Source of the DNA: Montifringilla adamsi
Taxonomy: Eukaryota; Chordata; Aves; Passeriformes; Passeridae
DNA length: 64,000 bases
Assembly (NCBI GenBank): GCA_017590115.1
Contig: JAGGNK010000114.1
Span: 1,624,867-1,688,866, forward strand
Direction: 5' to 3'
Made by a program: the position numbers and the translations under genes. Under the pieces are notes generated by a model. That model searched no databases and was not told the origin of the DNA. It worked only from the letters and a program-made list of their open reading frames with translations. Of this stretch, positions 1-12,100 are shown one piece after another. Position 1 is the first letter of the stretch. Every line of letters starts with the position of its first letter.

Positions 1-42
<42 letters not shown>

Positions 43-67
43 TTGTTGTTTTGTTTTTTTTTTTGAG

Positions 68-151
68 ATTTAGAAAGGCGAGATTTATCTCACAAGGAGA
101 AACTCTACCTCAGAGAACTAAATGTTATCACAGAGACTCAATGCACACTAG
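68..151 (+). CDS. PHF10: PHF10 coding exon a (probable exon 4)
   Basis: Encodes [19 protein letters not shown] and on to TQCTLG. The acceptor is GAG at 65-67 after an exceptionally long T tract; the donor is gtaaga at 152. The first two bases complete a codon begun in an upstream exon outside the window. The last base joins GT of the next exon to make Gly. Confidence 0.93.
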
Positions 152-3100
152 GTAAGAAAACAAGTTGTTAGACTTCTTACTACAGTATAAAAAGTATGGC
201 ATTCTGAAAAAGGGGGTCCAGTTTGGTAGAGAAGAATTGCATCCCTCTCAACTGGAAACATAAGTTCTGAAATTAAAACTGGTTTATTTTTGGCTTAGTA
301 AATTGGCCATAATGTATCAGTATTCCAGATTTATTATTAACAAATATATTTTGATGTATTCTAATTACTTAGAGGGGATTTTGCTGTATTCTAAATTAAC
401 TTGTAGAACCTTTTTTTTTTCTCTTAGAAAAGATACCACCATAATAGTGTGGTCTCATATATGTACATATATGCATGGTGGTATATATTGCATATATATA
501 TACAGGGTGTCTATATATGTTAGTCTTATTTTGCTGCATTGCATTAGAGGCCAGCAGACATGAGTGTATCTTAAATGGTTCAGCTTCTATGTTAGAAATT
601 AGAAGAGTGTGTTTTAAATCACTTGAATATACTTGAAATGCATTGATGTAATTTCTGAGGCTTATATTGAAAGGGCTTTTTTTCTTGCTCTTCTGATATA
701 TGTGATTTGGACATGTTAGAGTTTAAATTATGCTGCCATGAGTTTTTTTCTGTGTATCATGGGTCTGTGAAAATGTAATGTCATTTTACATGCTAACAAT
801 CTTTAGTATACCATCTTTATTTCTCACCTGTGAGCTATTTTTTTTAACTTAACTATGCATAAGAGAACTGTATCTAATTTTTATATATGGAGGTAAAATG
901 TTACATTCTGCCTTACCTATCCAATAGAGATGTGTGCCAACTTTCCCTGTTTTTAAAATTATAATCAGTGGTAGTGACATAAATCATTCTATGTTATTGT
1001 CCATGTCTGGAGATTAGTTGTGTTGGAACTTTCAGGGGAGGACATCTGCATTGTAGCTGCAAACTGAGGCATTCTGACTTCTGAGCATGAAATGCTTTAA
1101 TTGGGAGTCAGGAGTCTTACGTGCAGCTTGCTGCTCTGAATTGCTCTCCTAATGATTTGTATAGAGACTTTATGTAAACCTCTTAATTTCAGTACAGGTT
1201 CTGCAGGGTAATGAAACTTCAACAGCACTGGAAACTGAAACTAACAGTACACGAGGTCCCATCTAGAACAAAGGTTCTGCCTCACCAGTGAGTTTAAGTA
1301 GGTGATTGAGTCAATGTGAAGGGGTCTGTAGCTGTAAGTAATGACACGAGCCTTGGGTACAAGCAAAGTCCTAGTCAGCCTTGAAAGCTAAATGGCACAA
1401 GTTTGCTGCTGCTTGGGAGAAAAAAACATTGTGCACAGCAGGTTGTTGTCTTTAGCTACTCAAAAACTTTGAGTTGGTCATTATGAGATATAAATAACCT
1501 ACAGTTACTTTTGCCAGATAGCATCATTGCTACTTTATTTATTTTAGGTCTAACAGCTTTGCGTAGTGATGAAGTAATTGATCTTATGATTAAAGAATAC
1601 CCTGCCAAACATGCTGAGTATTCTGTTATACTGCAAGAGAAAGAACGGCAGCGAATAACAGATCATTACAAAGAGTATTCTGTAAGTAATTACCACTTAA
1701 GTGAACCAGATCTGCAGTGGGAGTGTGAGAAAAGGTTCTTCTCGAACTGATAGTGAAATGTGATATGTGAATTATGTGATATGTGAATTAATATAATTGT
1801 TTTTATTCCAGCAAATGCAGCAGCAGAACACACAGAAGGTAGAAGCTAGTAAAGTTCCTGAATATATTAAAAAAGCTGCCAAGAAAGCTGCAGAATTCAA
1901 CAGCAATTTAAACCGAGAGCGGATGGAAGAAAGAAGAGCCTATTTTGATTTACAGACACATGTAGGTAGATATAAATTTCTTACCAATTGTGAGGAAGGA
2001 GCTCCTTACTTGTTTTAGTGAAGTTGGTTTTGTTACCATTTTAACTATTTTCAGGGGGGTGATTAATGGCAATACTGCTAAAAATAATAATCTAAATATA
2101 TTTAACCTGCAGACTTTTTAAACTTGAAAATACTTGTCTCAGAAAGCTCTAAAAATCTCAGTGTTATTTTGTTATCATGTCTTTATTCTGATAGTAGTAG
2201 CATAAAACTAAGACAGTTGTTTATTCATATAAATGGCTAATTTTTCTTTTGAATACCTCCAAAATTTTGCCTGACAATACCTGAAGTAAAAAAGAAAACT
2301 ATTTTTCACCTAAAAGTGTGCTTGTCAATACTATACCCTTGCTTTTTGTTAGGTGTGATATTATTTTTGTATTGCATATGTTACATGCCTCTCTGCTTGA
2401 TCAAAAAAAAAATTATCTGGCATTTTGAAGCAGTGCTGTTCTGCTTCTATACAGGCAGTAAAGCAAAAATTTTCTCTGCAAATTGTTACATGGCAGACAA
2501 TTATGGAAAGTTTTCATTTTTCTTGTATTGACCATGTTGTTAGAGACAAGATAGTGGATAATTACGTCTATTTCCTTCTAAGAGAAGGAAGGCTTTTTGT
2601 GTAAGCTTCTCCTTTCCATTGTATTATGTATTCTATTATTAATGGATTTTTTTTTATAGTACAGACTGGTTTCAGAAATAGACAGACACGTTCTTTCTAC
2701 TCTAAAGCAATATGGAGCAACAGTGATAGTTCTTGCTAAAGATGCCAGTTACAAAGGTTAATGTTTACTGTTTCAATTGCTAGATTTTAATTTCAATATT
2801 ATTTTTCATAGTGTACTGTTTAAAGGGGTTTTACTTAATCTTTGTGCAATCCACTAGATACTTAGGGATTGGATTTAATCGATGATACTGTTCTGGTGTC
2901 TCTTAGAATTTTAATGCATTGAATTTCTCATGGGAGAACTGTGGTAGATGATCCAATTCAGTAAAACTGGCGAGTTAAAAAAATACTTGGAGGAGTATTT
3001 GGTGAGGAAGGCTCCACTGTTTGTATGTGAAACAAAAATGTCATTGTTTTATATTAAACAATGCAGATTATCCAGGTGCCTCAAGGAAAATACAAAGTCC

Positions 3101-6100
3101 TGCCTACAGAGAGAACAAAGGTTAGTCCTTATCCAGTGGCTCTCATACCCGGCCAGTTCCAGGAGTACTACAAAAGGTATCTTAAAAGCATTCCAACTGC
3201 CAGTTCTGTTGCACTGATCTCTTTTGTCTCCATCTAGCAGGTGGAAAACATGTCACTGTCTTTCCTTTAAGGTTTCAAATTAATTTTAATTTTATACACT
3301 TGATAGTCTTCAAAGATGCATAGTGTGACAGCTGTTGTTAAGAAAACAGTACTGACTGCAAGAGCACTGTCTCTGCTGATGTATTGCAGTGCCTGAGATG
3401 TGGCCTGCTCAGGTATTTACCACAGTAAAAAGGGACATTGATTTCACTCTTGCCACCCTCCTGTTTACTTATCATCTGCCTCTGCATGTGTGCTAAAATG
3501 AATGTTTTTGTATCAAAGTGTTGTTATGCTGGCTTCTGATCACGAGTCTTGCTGCTCTATTTTGAATTTTTAGAAACTCTTTAAAAGTTTAGTCTTGTGG
3601 TTTAAGTTTGATGGTGGATTTTTAAGTGAGAGAGAAAGACATTGCAAACTGGACCTTTACATTTCATGAAAAATGTGTTACTTGACTGCTGACATAAATT
3701 TAAGATTTTACTCCCAGCATGCTACCGTTGAACAAATCTGTACAGATTTGAAGATTTTTCTGAAGTCTTACTATTGTACAATAGAGGTGGTATTCATGCT
3801 ATATGTGCTTGGTTTTCTCTCGAGAATCTCTTTATCTGCATGTGCCTTGCTCCTTCCAGTGCATGTTCATACAGCCCACCCCAAATTTGCATGTTACAGG
3901 ATGTTCCTAAAGGACTTCAATTTTATTAAATCAATTGAACTAAAATTACTTCATGTTACGTTTATTTTGCACTTGTAAACTGCTAGTGAAACTGCTTTTC
4001 CATCTCAGTGAAGGACATGGCCTTTCATAATATGCAGCACAATAGTATCTTGTTCTTTACAATGTTTGTCCTCAGCAGTCAGAGGGCTTCCACTTTTTTC
4101 TTAGTCTTTAAGGTTAAAAAGAAGGGTGGATTATGCATATTGAGCTGTATCTGGCTATAAGCTGTGAGATTACACCTTTACATTCATCCGAAATTACATT
4201 TTCTTGTTTTCTTGCATTTTTTTGTTCTCAATAATCAGCTAAACAGCTCTGTTGTTTGCTTTAGACATGTTTGTGTGCCCTGGGTTAGTGGGGCACTGTA
4301 CATTGATTAAAAAAGTGTATGGTCTGTTTGGCATAGTAACATGGATTAAGTAAAACCTTGCAAATTATGTTCCATGAGTATCTGCTCTACAAAGAAGACA
4401 AGTAGTATACATGGCATCACATTTGGGAGGAGAAATTAGTGTGTTTCCTTTGTTTTCATGAACTGTATGCTTTTATGTGCCTTCCTGAAAAAAGGAGACT
4501 GTTTTCTGTTGAAGTCCCTGTGTGTACTGTATGACTTAATACTTATGCATAAAGTACACATGAATGAATGCATTTTATTTAACTTCAGATATTCTCCAGA
4601 TGAACTTCGTTACTTGCCGTTAAACACAGCTCTTTATGAGCCTCCTTTGGATCCGGAGCTGCTTACGCTGGACAGTGATGGAGATTCAGATGATGCAGAG
4701 GAAGGGCGAGGTGATGAAAAAAGGAAAACCAAAGGCAATTCGGTGAGACATTGAAAGTATTCTTGAACAAAAAAATAATTTTCCTTGACTTTTGTTAGGT
4801 TAATTAGTTTCTTAGAATCTTTTAATATTTGCAAAATGAAGGGAAGACCTTTTTTAGTACTTCTGTTTATTTCATAACATTGCTCTCCATTGCTTTCTGG
4901 TTTTGGTCCATTTTCAGAGTAAAGTGAACAAATATTTGACATTTCAGACCTTTTATTCCTTTTTAAAAATTTTCTTTGTTTTGTTTTATTTAAAGAAATT
5001 TTGAAGAAACTTCCCAATGCAGCTCTTATTTATAGCCTTTTTCCCAAGGGGAAGTTGCTGGCATTTCTGAGGAGAATGAATATTATAGTTCAGGTCAAAG
5101 TATATTTTGCTGTTGGAAGTCCCAGAGAATCTGTCCCCAGAGCAAAGGTGTTGATAGCCTCATAACTTTTTTTTGTGATATGGAAGCAGCAAGTACTAAG
5201 TATAGAAACAGTAACTTCATTCCAATTTTAAAAGAAGGTAAAAAGCACTGTGTTTTTTTACTTTACAATACATCTTTTAAAAAATATTTATGTTCTCTCC
5301 ACTTAATGCAAATGCAAAATTAACTGCTAGCTGGAACTTAAGGGAAACTTTCAGGTATGTACCTTGATAGTGCTTTAAATGCTCAAGAGCCAGCTGAGAT
5401 TCAAATTAGCTGAGTACAACTGAACCGTTGTTGTATTGGTGCAGTTTGTATGTTGGTGACAATCTCTTTCCAGAAGTTTAACGCTAATTTTAACAGCAGT
5501 GCAATGTCACAGTGCATTTAGCAATTTCTAGCATGATTGATGAACATGTTTGACAGTAGGTATGTACAATTCTAAATTTTGTCATGTAAATATTTATCTT
5601 TGAATTTTGTAAGATACTTAGAATTGAAGAAAGGAAAATGTCAGCTTGTAGGTTAACAAAAGGAGAGAGAGGTGTTTAATATACTGTTTCTGCTTGCATT
5701 TTTTTTGAGAAGAAGAAATCATATAAACATAGCATGCTAAATGTCAACTCAAATTTTTGGTTTAATCACACTCCAGCTTTTTTACAGTTGGTCATTTGGT
5801 ATTTAACCATTTTTTCCCCGTTTCCTTTTCCATTTACTTCCGTTCTCATTAATGGTAAAGAAAAGTAACTGGACCAAGCAGACTATGCTTTTGATTTTTC
5901 ACAGAGGCTAAGAAATCTTTTTTTTTTTTGTGACAGAATGCAGAAGGAAAAATGTCCCTGAGTTTGAATAGCATAGAGAAGTGCGGAAGATGGATAATCA
6001 GATTACTGTGAAGTGGTTTTGGCTATGGGATCAGGGGTTCTTAGCTAGGTAGTCATTGCGGGGGGCATATAGTTCAGAAAAAACACAGAGGTGGGACATG

Positions 6101-9100
6101 GTCAGATTTGGACTACCTACCATTTGTCAGATCTCCCTGGTGGATGCCATAATATGCTTTATAACTTCTCCTTTTTCACACCTCCTCCCGCTCCATTGTT
6201 GGAGTTGGTAGCAGTTTTCTTTTCTGTAGTGTTTTAGTGGGTCTGACTTAAATAACCCTTCCCCTAAAATATTGGTGAAATATACCATTTCTTGTTGCCA
6301 CATAGTTCAATCTGCTTTTGTGTTACACTCTGCCATTTGCTCTATGTCTGTTTTGTCTGTTTTGATTTTAGACCCTAGGGCACAGGCTGATTACTATTGT
6401 GTTTTTACAGTGTGTTTTAATGTAGGGCACCATTGTTATTTGGCCTCTTGGTTTTATTGTAATAAATGTGAGTAATCACACTGCTTCCTTCTGGAGCTTT
6501 TTGGAAGCCTTTATTAACTTATTTCTGAGAAAAGTCTTGTGCTGCTGCTCTTAATTATGCCTACATTGATCTCTCACCATCTTTAAACCTCTTCCCCTCT
6601 TTCTTGCCTCCTTATTCCTCAAAAAAAAAAAAGGCAAAAAGCTTTTAGTGCAAAATAAATTCTGTTGTTTGGTTCTGTATTAAATATGGAAGTATGTTCT
6701 GCCATTGATGGCATTCTTCTGCTGCAGTCCAAATTAAATACTTAGAGTGCTCCTGGTGAAAACAGTAGGTGAGGGTGGCAGAAAAAAACCTTCACGTGTT
6801 TAATTCATGGCAGTACTTGTATGCTTTAAATGTATGACAAGGGCACTTTTAACTTTTTGCTGGCCCTTTACGTTGTAAACAGCGTATTGCATTTAGTTGA
6901 TTTCTTGCTGACTTCTAATGAAAACACTTCAGAGAATTACAGTGTTGTGCTCTCCACACTGGTACCAAGACCAACTGCAAAAACATGACTGCTGATGCCA
7001 GTCTCTTAAACCAGAAAAAAACAGATGATGAATGTTGTGAACAATGGTGTTCTAGATTGTGATAAACCCCATGGTTTTGCAGAAGGAATGACATATCCTT
7101 CTCTTACCTTAGTTGACTCTAAGGGGCATAGGAAAGACTTGTCTGTCTATCAAAAAAAAAAAAATATAGCTATGGTATTTTTATTATAGGACAATTCATC
7201 TGGCAATGTATCTGAAGGTGATTGCGCCACAGACAACCAGGAGGATTCTTTTCAGGGAAGACAAAAAACAAGAGACAAAAGTGCTACTCCAAGAAAAGAT
7301 GGTTCCAAACGTTCTGTATTACCCAAATCAGTTCCTGGGTACAAGGTAGAAGAAAAAAGCCCCTGACTGAATTTTACTCACCATCTTCTTCCTGAAGTAT
7401 TTGGTTTTTTTAATAATGTGGAACTTCTGCTTGCTGTACTTCACTAGCTGTTCTCCTGTTGTGTGCTCCATCTGTTTGCTTCCTTATTTCCTTTTTGCTT
7501 ATATTTTGCGTGGGGCTTTTCTTTACCCTAGCTGTACAGTGGCCTCCTGTTGGGTTAACTTCTTAGATTCATAGGCAGTAACGCTAGAAGAATCCATTGT
7601 GGATTTATCATTGGAACTCAGCATCCTTCTGTCTGCTTTAACATAGCAGTCAGAAATATGTGCCAGTTTGAAGCATTCACTGTTACTTTTTTTCCTGTTT
7701 TGTATGGCAGCATACCAAGAGATCAGTCCTATAAAGTGCAGCTGTATGGCTGAGCATATTGTTACATTAATTTTAAATACAGCCTTTTATCCTGGGATGT
7801 TATGATGTATAGGATGGAAGGCAAAAAGCTTACTACAGCTGTATAGGCCACACTATGTAACCCCTGTAATAGTATTTGGAAAATAGCTTTTTGTGTAGTT
7901 CATACCATGTAGTATGTTTGTGGCAATATGCTTTTATCTAAACTAGTAACTTGGTGAGGATGTTAAGGCATTTCAGCTATCACGCAGTGATTGCCGAACC
8001 TAAGACCCCAATCTTAACATGCATTGTTTATATGTTACTATTCTGCATACTGAGATAGAATCTGAATAAACTGTAACACATTTAAAGCAGGTAATTGTCT
8101 AGTCCTGTTCCACTGAGAGGAATGAGAATTTTCCATTGACTTAAATGGGAGCAGGAATAGATCCATGAAGAGGGAAAACACTAAGTTAAGGTACGGTTGA
8201 GTGTTTACCAGTCAGGAATGCTTATTGGCAATTACAGGACAGGGAACATTTTTGTCAGTGACAAGTTTGTACATACTAACAATCTGTCTCAGCACAAGTG
8301 AGCTGTTGATGGCTTGCATTTTATGTTTATAAATATTTACTATCTGTGTTTACCAAGTTAATAGTAAATAAACTATAACTTACAATAGGAAAGTAATTTC
8401 CAGCAACAATTGGACAGCTTTGATAAATTTCCTCTATATACAGTATCTGTACAAGTTCATAACAGACAGCAAGCTCCAGTTGCATTTTCTGTTTTCAGGA
8501 ATTTATTAGGAAATGTGTGAACTGTGTAGGTTTAGAATGTGATTACCACATATATATATATATATATATTTTTTTTTAGATGTAACTTTGCAAGAAGTTG
8601 TAGATAGTAGAATGCATTTCAGTATTCCCAGGAACATGAAATCCAAAGACGAAGGCTGAAATTTTGTTTTAACTTTGTTTAACTTGACATTAGAAATTGT
8701 GTGCCACTAGTTTACAGAAGCTTCACTTACCTGCAAGATGCCCAAGTGTTTGGTTAGTTGAATCTATTTAATGGCCATATGAATTATAAATGCATAGAGA
8801 GAGAACTGGTGGAGCAGAACTTTGGTTTGAACTTAAAATTGTAGAAGAGCTGTAGTAGTAAACAGCATTACATTTTGAAAATGGATTCCCACAGCATTAC
8901 TTATTGGGTCAAAATCACTGATTCTGTCAGTAACAAGGTCTTACTATAACTTGCAGTGCCACATCTGTACAATGTCAGTGTATGTTGCCTGCATCAACCA
9001 TCCGGCTGTTGCTAAGTCAGGGATGGTGATGATGTGTTAGGAGGGTGAGAGGATTGGCTTTCTTGTTTGTGGGAACATTTGAAATACTGCAATAAGACAA

Positions 9101-12100
9101 ATTACATGAGCTGTTTTAACTGGCAAGACAGAATGGTTCTTGTTTGTGAGTCTATGAAAACACCAGATAACAATATACCTAACATATGTGCTTACATGTT
9201 AAGGCACTTTGAGCCGAAGGCTTAACTGACTCAAAATGTTTCCCTGTGAAATCTTTGTAATACTTTTGTTCTATATTATTCTCTAATATTGGACTATTTT
9301 TGTAGGACACTAATCTTTTGGTTACATGTAGTTAAAATTGAGGGATAATTGCTATGGCATCAGCATATATATATGTATAGCCACCTTATGAGTATTACAG
9401 GATTCCATACATTTCCACTGAGTTATTTTCAAGTAAAAGAAATACTGTATATTATATGGAGTCTTTTTTATTGTCAGTTCTTTAACAAAGAACGATTAGC
9501 GTGTGTTTTACATTTTGTCATGTTACAAGTAGTGAGTCTGTTGCTGCAGGACTGACTGCTACAATTGCACACACAGGGTACTGTTAAAAGTACAAGAGAT
9601 TTTTTTGCACGTAAAACTGAAATGTATTGAGTATCTTTATTTTGCAACACTTCTGTTTTGGGTCACTGTATATGAAAATGTAACACTTTGCATTCAGAAT
9701 AGGATGTTATAAAAATGGTGTAGTTGGAAAGCTTACTTTGAGAGCTGCAGCGCAGCAGCATGGAACTGAAAACCTACACAGCAGTCATCATTTTGACCCT
9801 GCATTCATTTTCTCTCGTATCTTATCCCAACGAGATGGGAATATAGAAAGCAAAATTTACTTCTAATGAGATGGGATATTGTGACTTCCCATTTGGAATT
9901 GACAGATTTTTAATAGCATTTCTAAAAGCCATTTATGGTGGTAGAATGGAACTGGATTAAAATGTGAATAATCTTGATTTTTTAAAATTTTGTTTTGTTT
10001 TGTTTTTGTAAAAATACTTCCATACTGTTGGAACTTCATTCTTAAAAGACTGTGATTCTCACCCCCCCTCAATATGCACAGTTCCTAATGAATACAGGTT
10101 AGTGAACTAAGACTAGATGGAAGCATTGTTAATAAATGCATCTGTAGCAATGTCTGCCTTGAGAGTTACGTGTATCAGAATGTGAACTGCACACACCTGT
10201 AATGCTTGGATGTGTCCCAAAAAGCAGCTCGCTTTGGCTGGAGTACTGGGGAGTGTGCTGTTGTGTATTAAAGGGAGTAAAATACAAATCTGTAACAAGT
10301 CAGAAGTCTGATTAGAAAAATTTGCTTGCTATTCTAGAAAGGCTTGGTTTCTTAGATGACAGTACAATTTAAAAATAAAAAATAGCCTAAACAATGGAAG
10401 GGTAAATGCTGCCACACTGACAAGGTTTAAGCATGTGCCACTTTTGTTGGGAGGAGCAGGGTATAAAAGTATACATGTAGGACACATAGTATAGTTAACA
10501 GTAAAAGAGTTTATGCGTGGTTTTCCTTCCATTATATTTATTATTTTGTAGAGATGTTTGTGTGCTAGACTTCTTTTACTGTTTTATTATATTTATGTAT
10601 AAAACAGGTTGACTTTGCTTTTTTAAAATAAATAAGCAAAAAAATGTCAATGAATGCCTCTGTCATCTTTTGAAGGAAGCTACCTATAAACATTTGGTGT
10701 GGTGTTTTGCTTTCTTTAATAAAACTCCTTAGACCGAACAATTTGAAGCAGGCTATAGACATGTTTTGACATGAAAAGCACATTGAAAACTTCAGAAAAC
10801 TTAAAGCAATGCATCCTGATACTTTAAAAATGAGTCAAGATACTAAAAACCTTGCTAGGTGCTGTCAAAAACTGCCTGGGGAAATAAACACACTTAAAGC
10901 TAAGTTGTATTGCAAAAGATCTTTGTAATTTTATTGATTTATTTAGTTAGTGTTTTCACTTTTTAAATTTGTTTTAAAATTAAACCTCATTCTTCTCCCC
11001 ACGAGTGGTTGGTAGTTGACTGGTATTCTTCTTACTGACAAGCTGTTTAGAGCCTTCAGCTCCCTCTGCTAGCTGGGTCTTTGCAGAAACATTGTTTTTT
11101 AAAACTGGCACTAGTCAGTTTAACATCAGTGAATACTACATTAATTGTAGACTACATTTCTCACTAATTAATTATGCAGCAGTCAAAGCTCAACAATGTG
11201 ACTACTGCCATGTTTCTGAAATTCAGAATGCTGTAATTCTTCCTCAGGCCTCATCAGGATGAAACTCTTGTTGTAGCTACAGATTTGACACACAGAATTC
11301 CTAGGCAGATGTTCCACATTTGAACAGCCTACTATTTTCCTTACCCTTTAAATGGATCTCATGGACCCAGACACACTCTAGATGATAACTTAGAAAAATT
11401 ATAAATGTAAATCTCTAGTCAAATGCAAGGCTTTTGTTTCTTAAATGATTATGACTGGATACAAGAAGGAACGGTAAAAGAAATACAGTCCTGCATGGCT
11501 AACCAGATAATTTGAAACTGAAGATAGAAAAAATCAAGTTTATTGCTTTTATAATTAATTTTCTATATGTAGGGACAAATGTAATGCAAAAAAGAAAATA
11601 TATATATATATATTTCTTTCATAAACAGGAAATCCACACAGAAGTTCATAAAGAGTATTCTATATTGGAAGAATCTTCCTGAAATTTTTCACCCTATGTC
11701 ACATTTAGTTTGCCATGAGGAGAATGTTAGCTGATGAATTAATAGGAAGAGGCAAGTACGTGCTTTTGATCCAATTGGATTTACATATAACTCACTTTGC
11801 ATGACAAATGCAAAATTTTATGTAGTTAAATCTATTATTTTTTCAGTGCTGCTGCTTGTCATTGATTGTCACATGTTTTAGGGTTCACACATCCTGACAG
11901 ATAGTTTATTGATTTTAATAGTTAAGGAGATAGATGACATTTCCTGTTGAATCTGTAAATTCTTCTGGAATGAATTTATAGCCCTCTTCTACCCTTCCAG
12001 CCAAAGGTCATTCCAAATGCTATATGTGGAATTTGTCTGAAGGGTAAGGAGTCCAACAAGAAAGGAAAACCTGAAGCTCTTATACATTGCTCCCAGTGTG

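Noticed and set aside
4634..5017. 127-codon minus-strand open frame across a PHF10 exon
   Set aside because: Its C-terminal part is the reverse complement of the acidic PHF10 exon (serine/proline-rich artefact) and the rest is low-complexity lysine-rich intron translation. No splice or family support.
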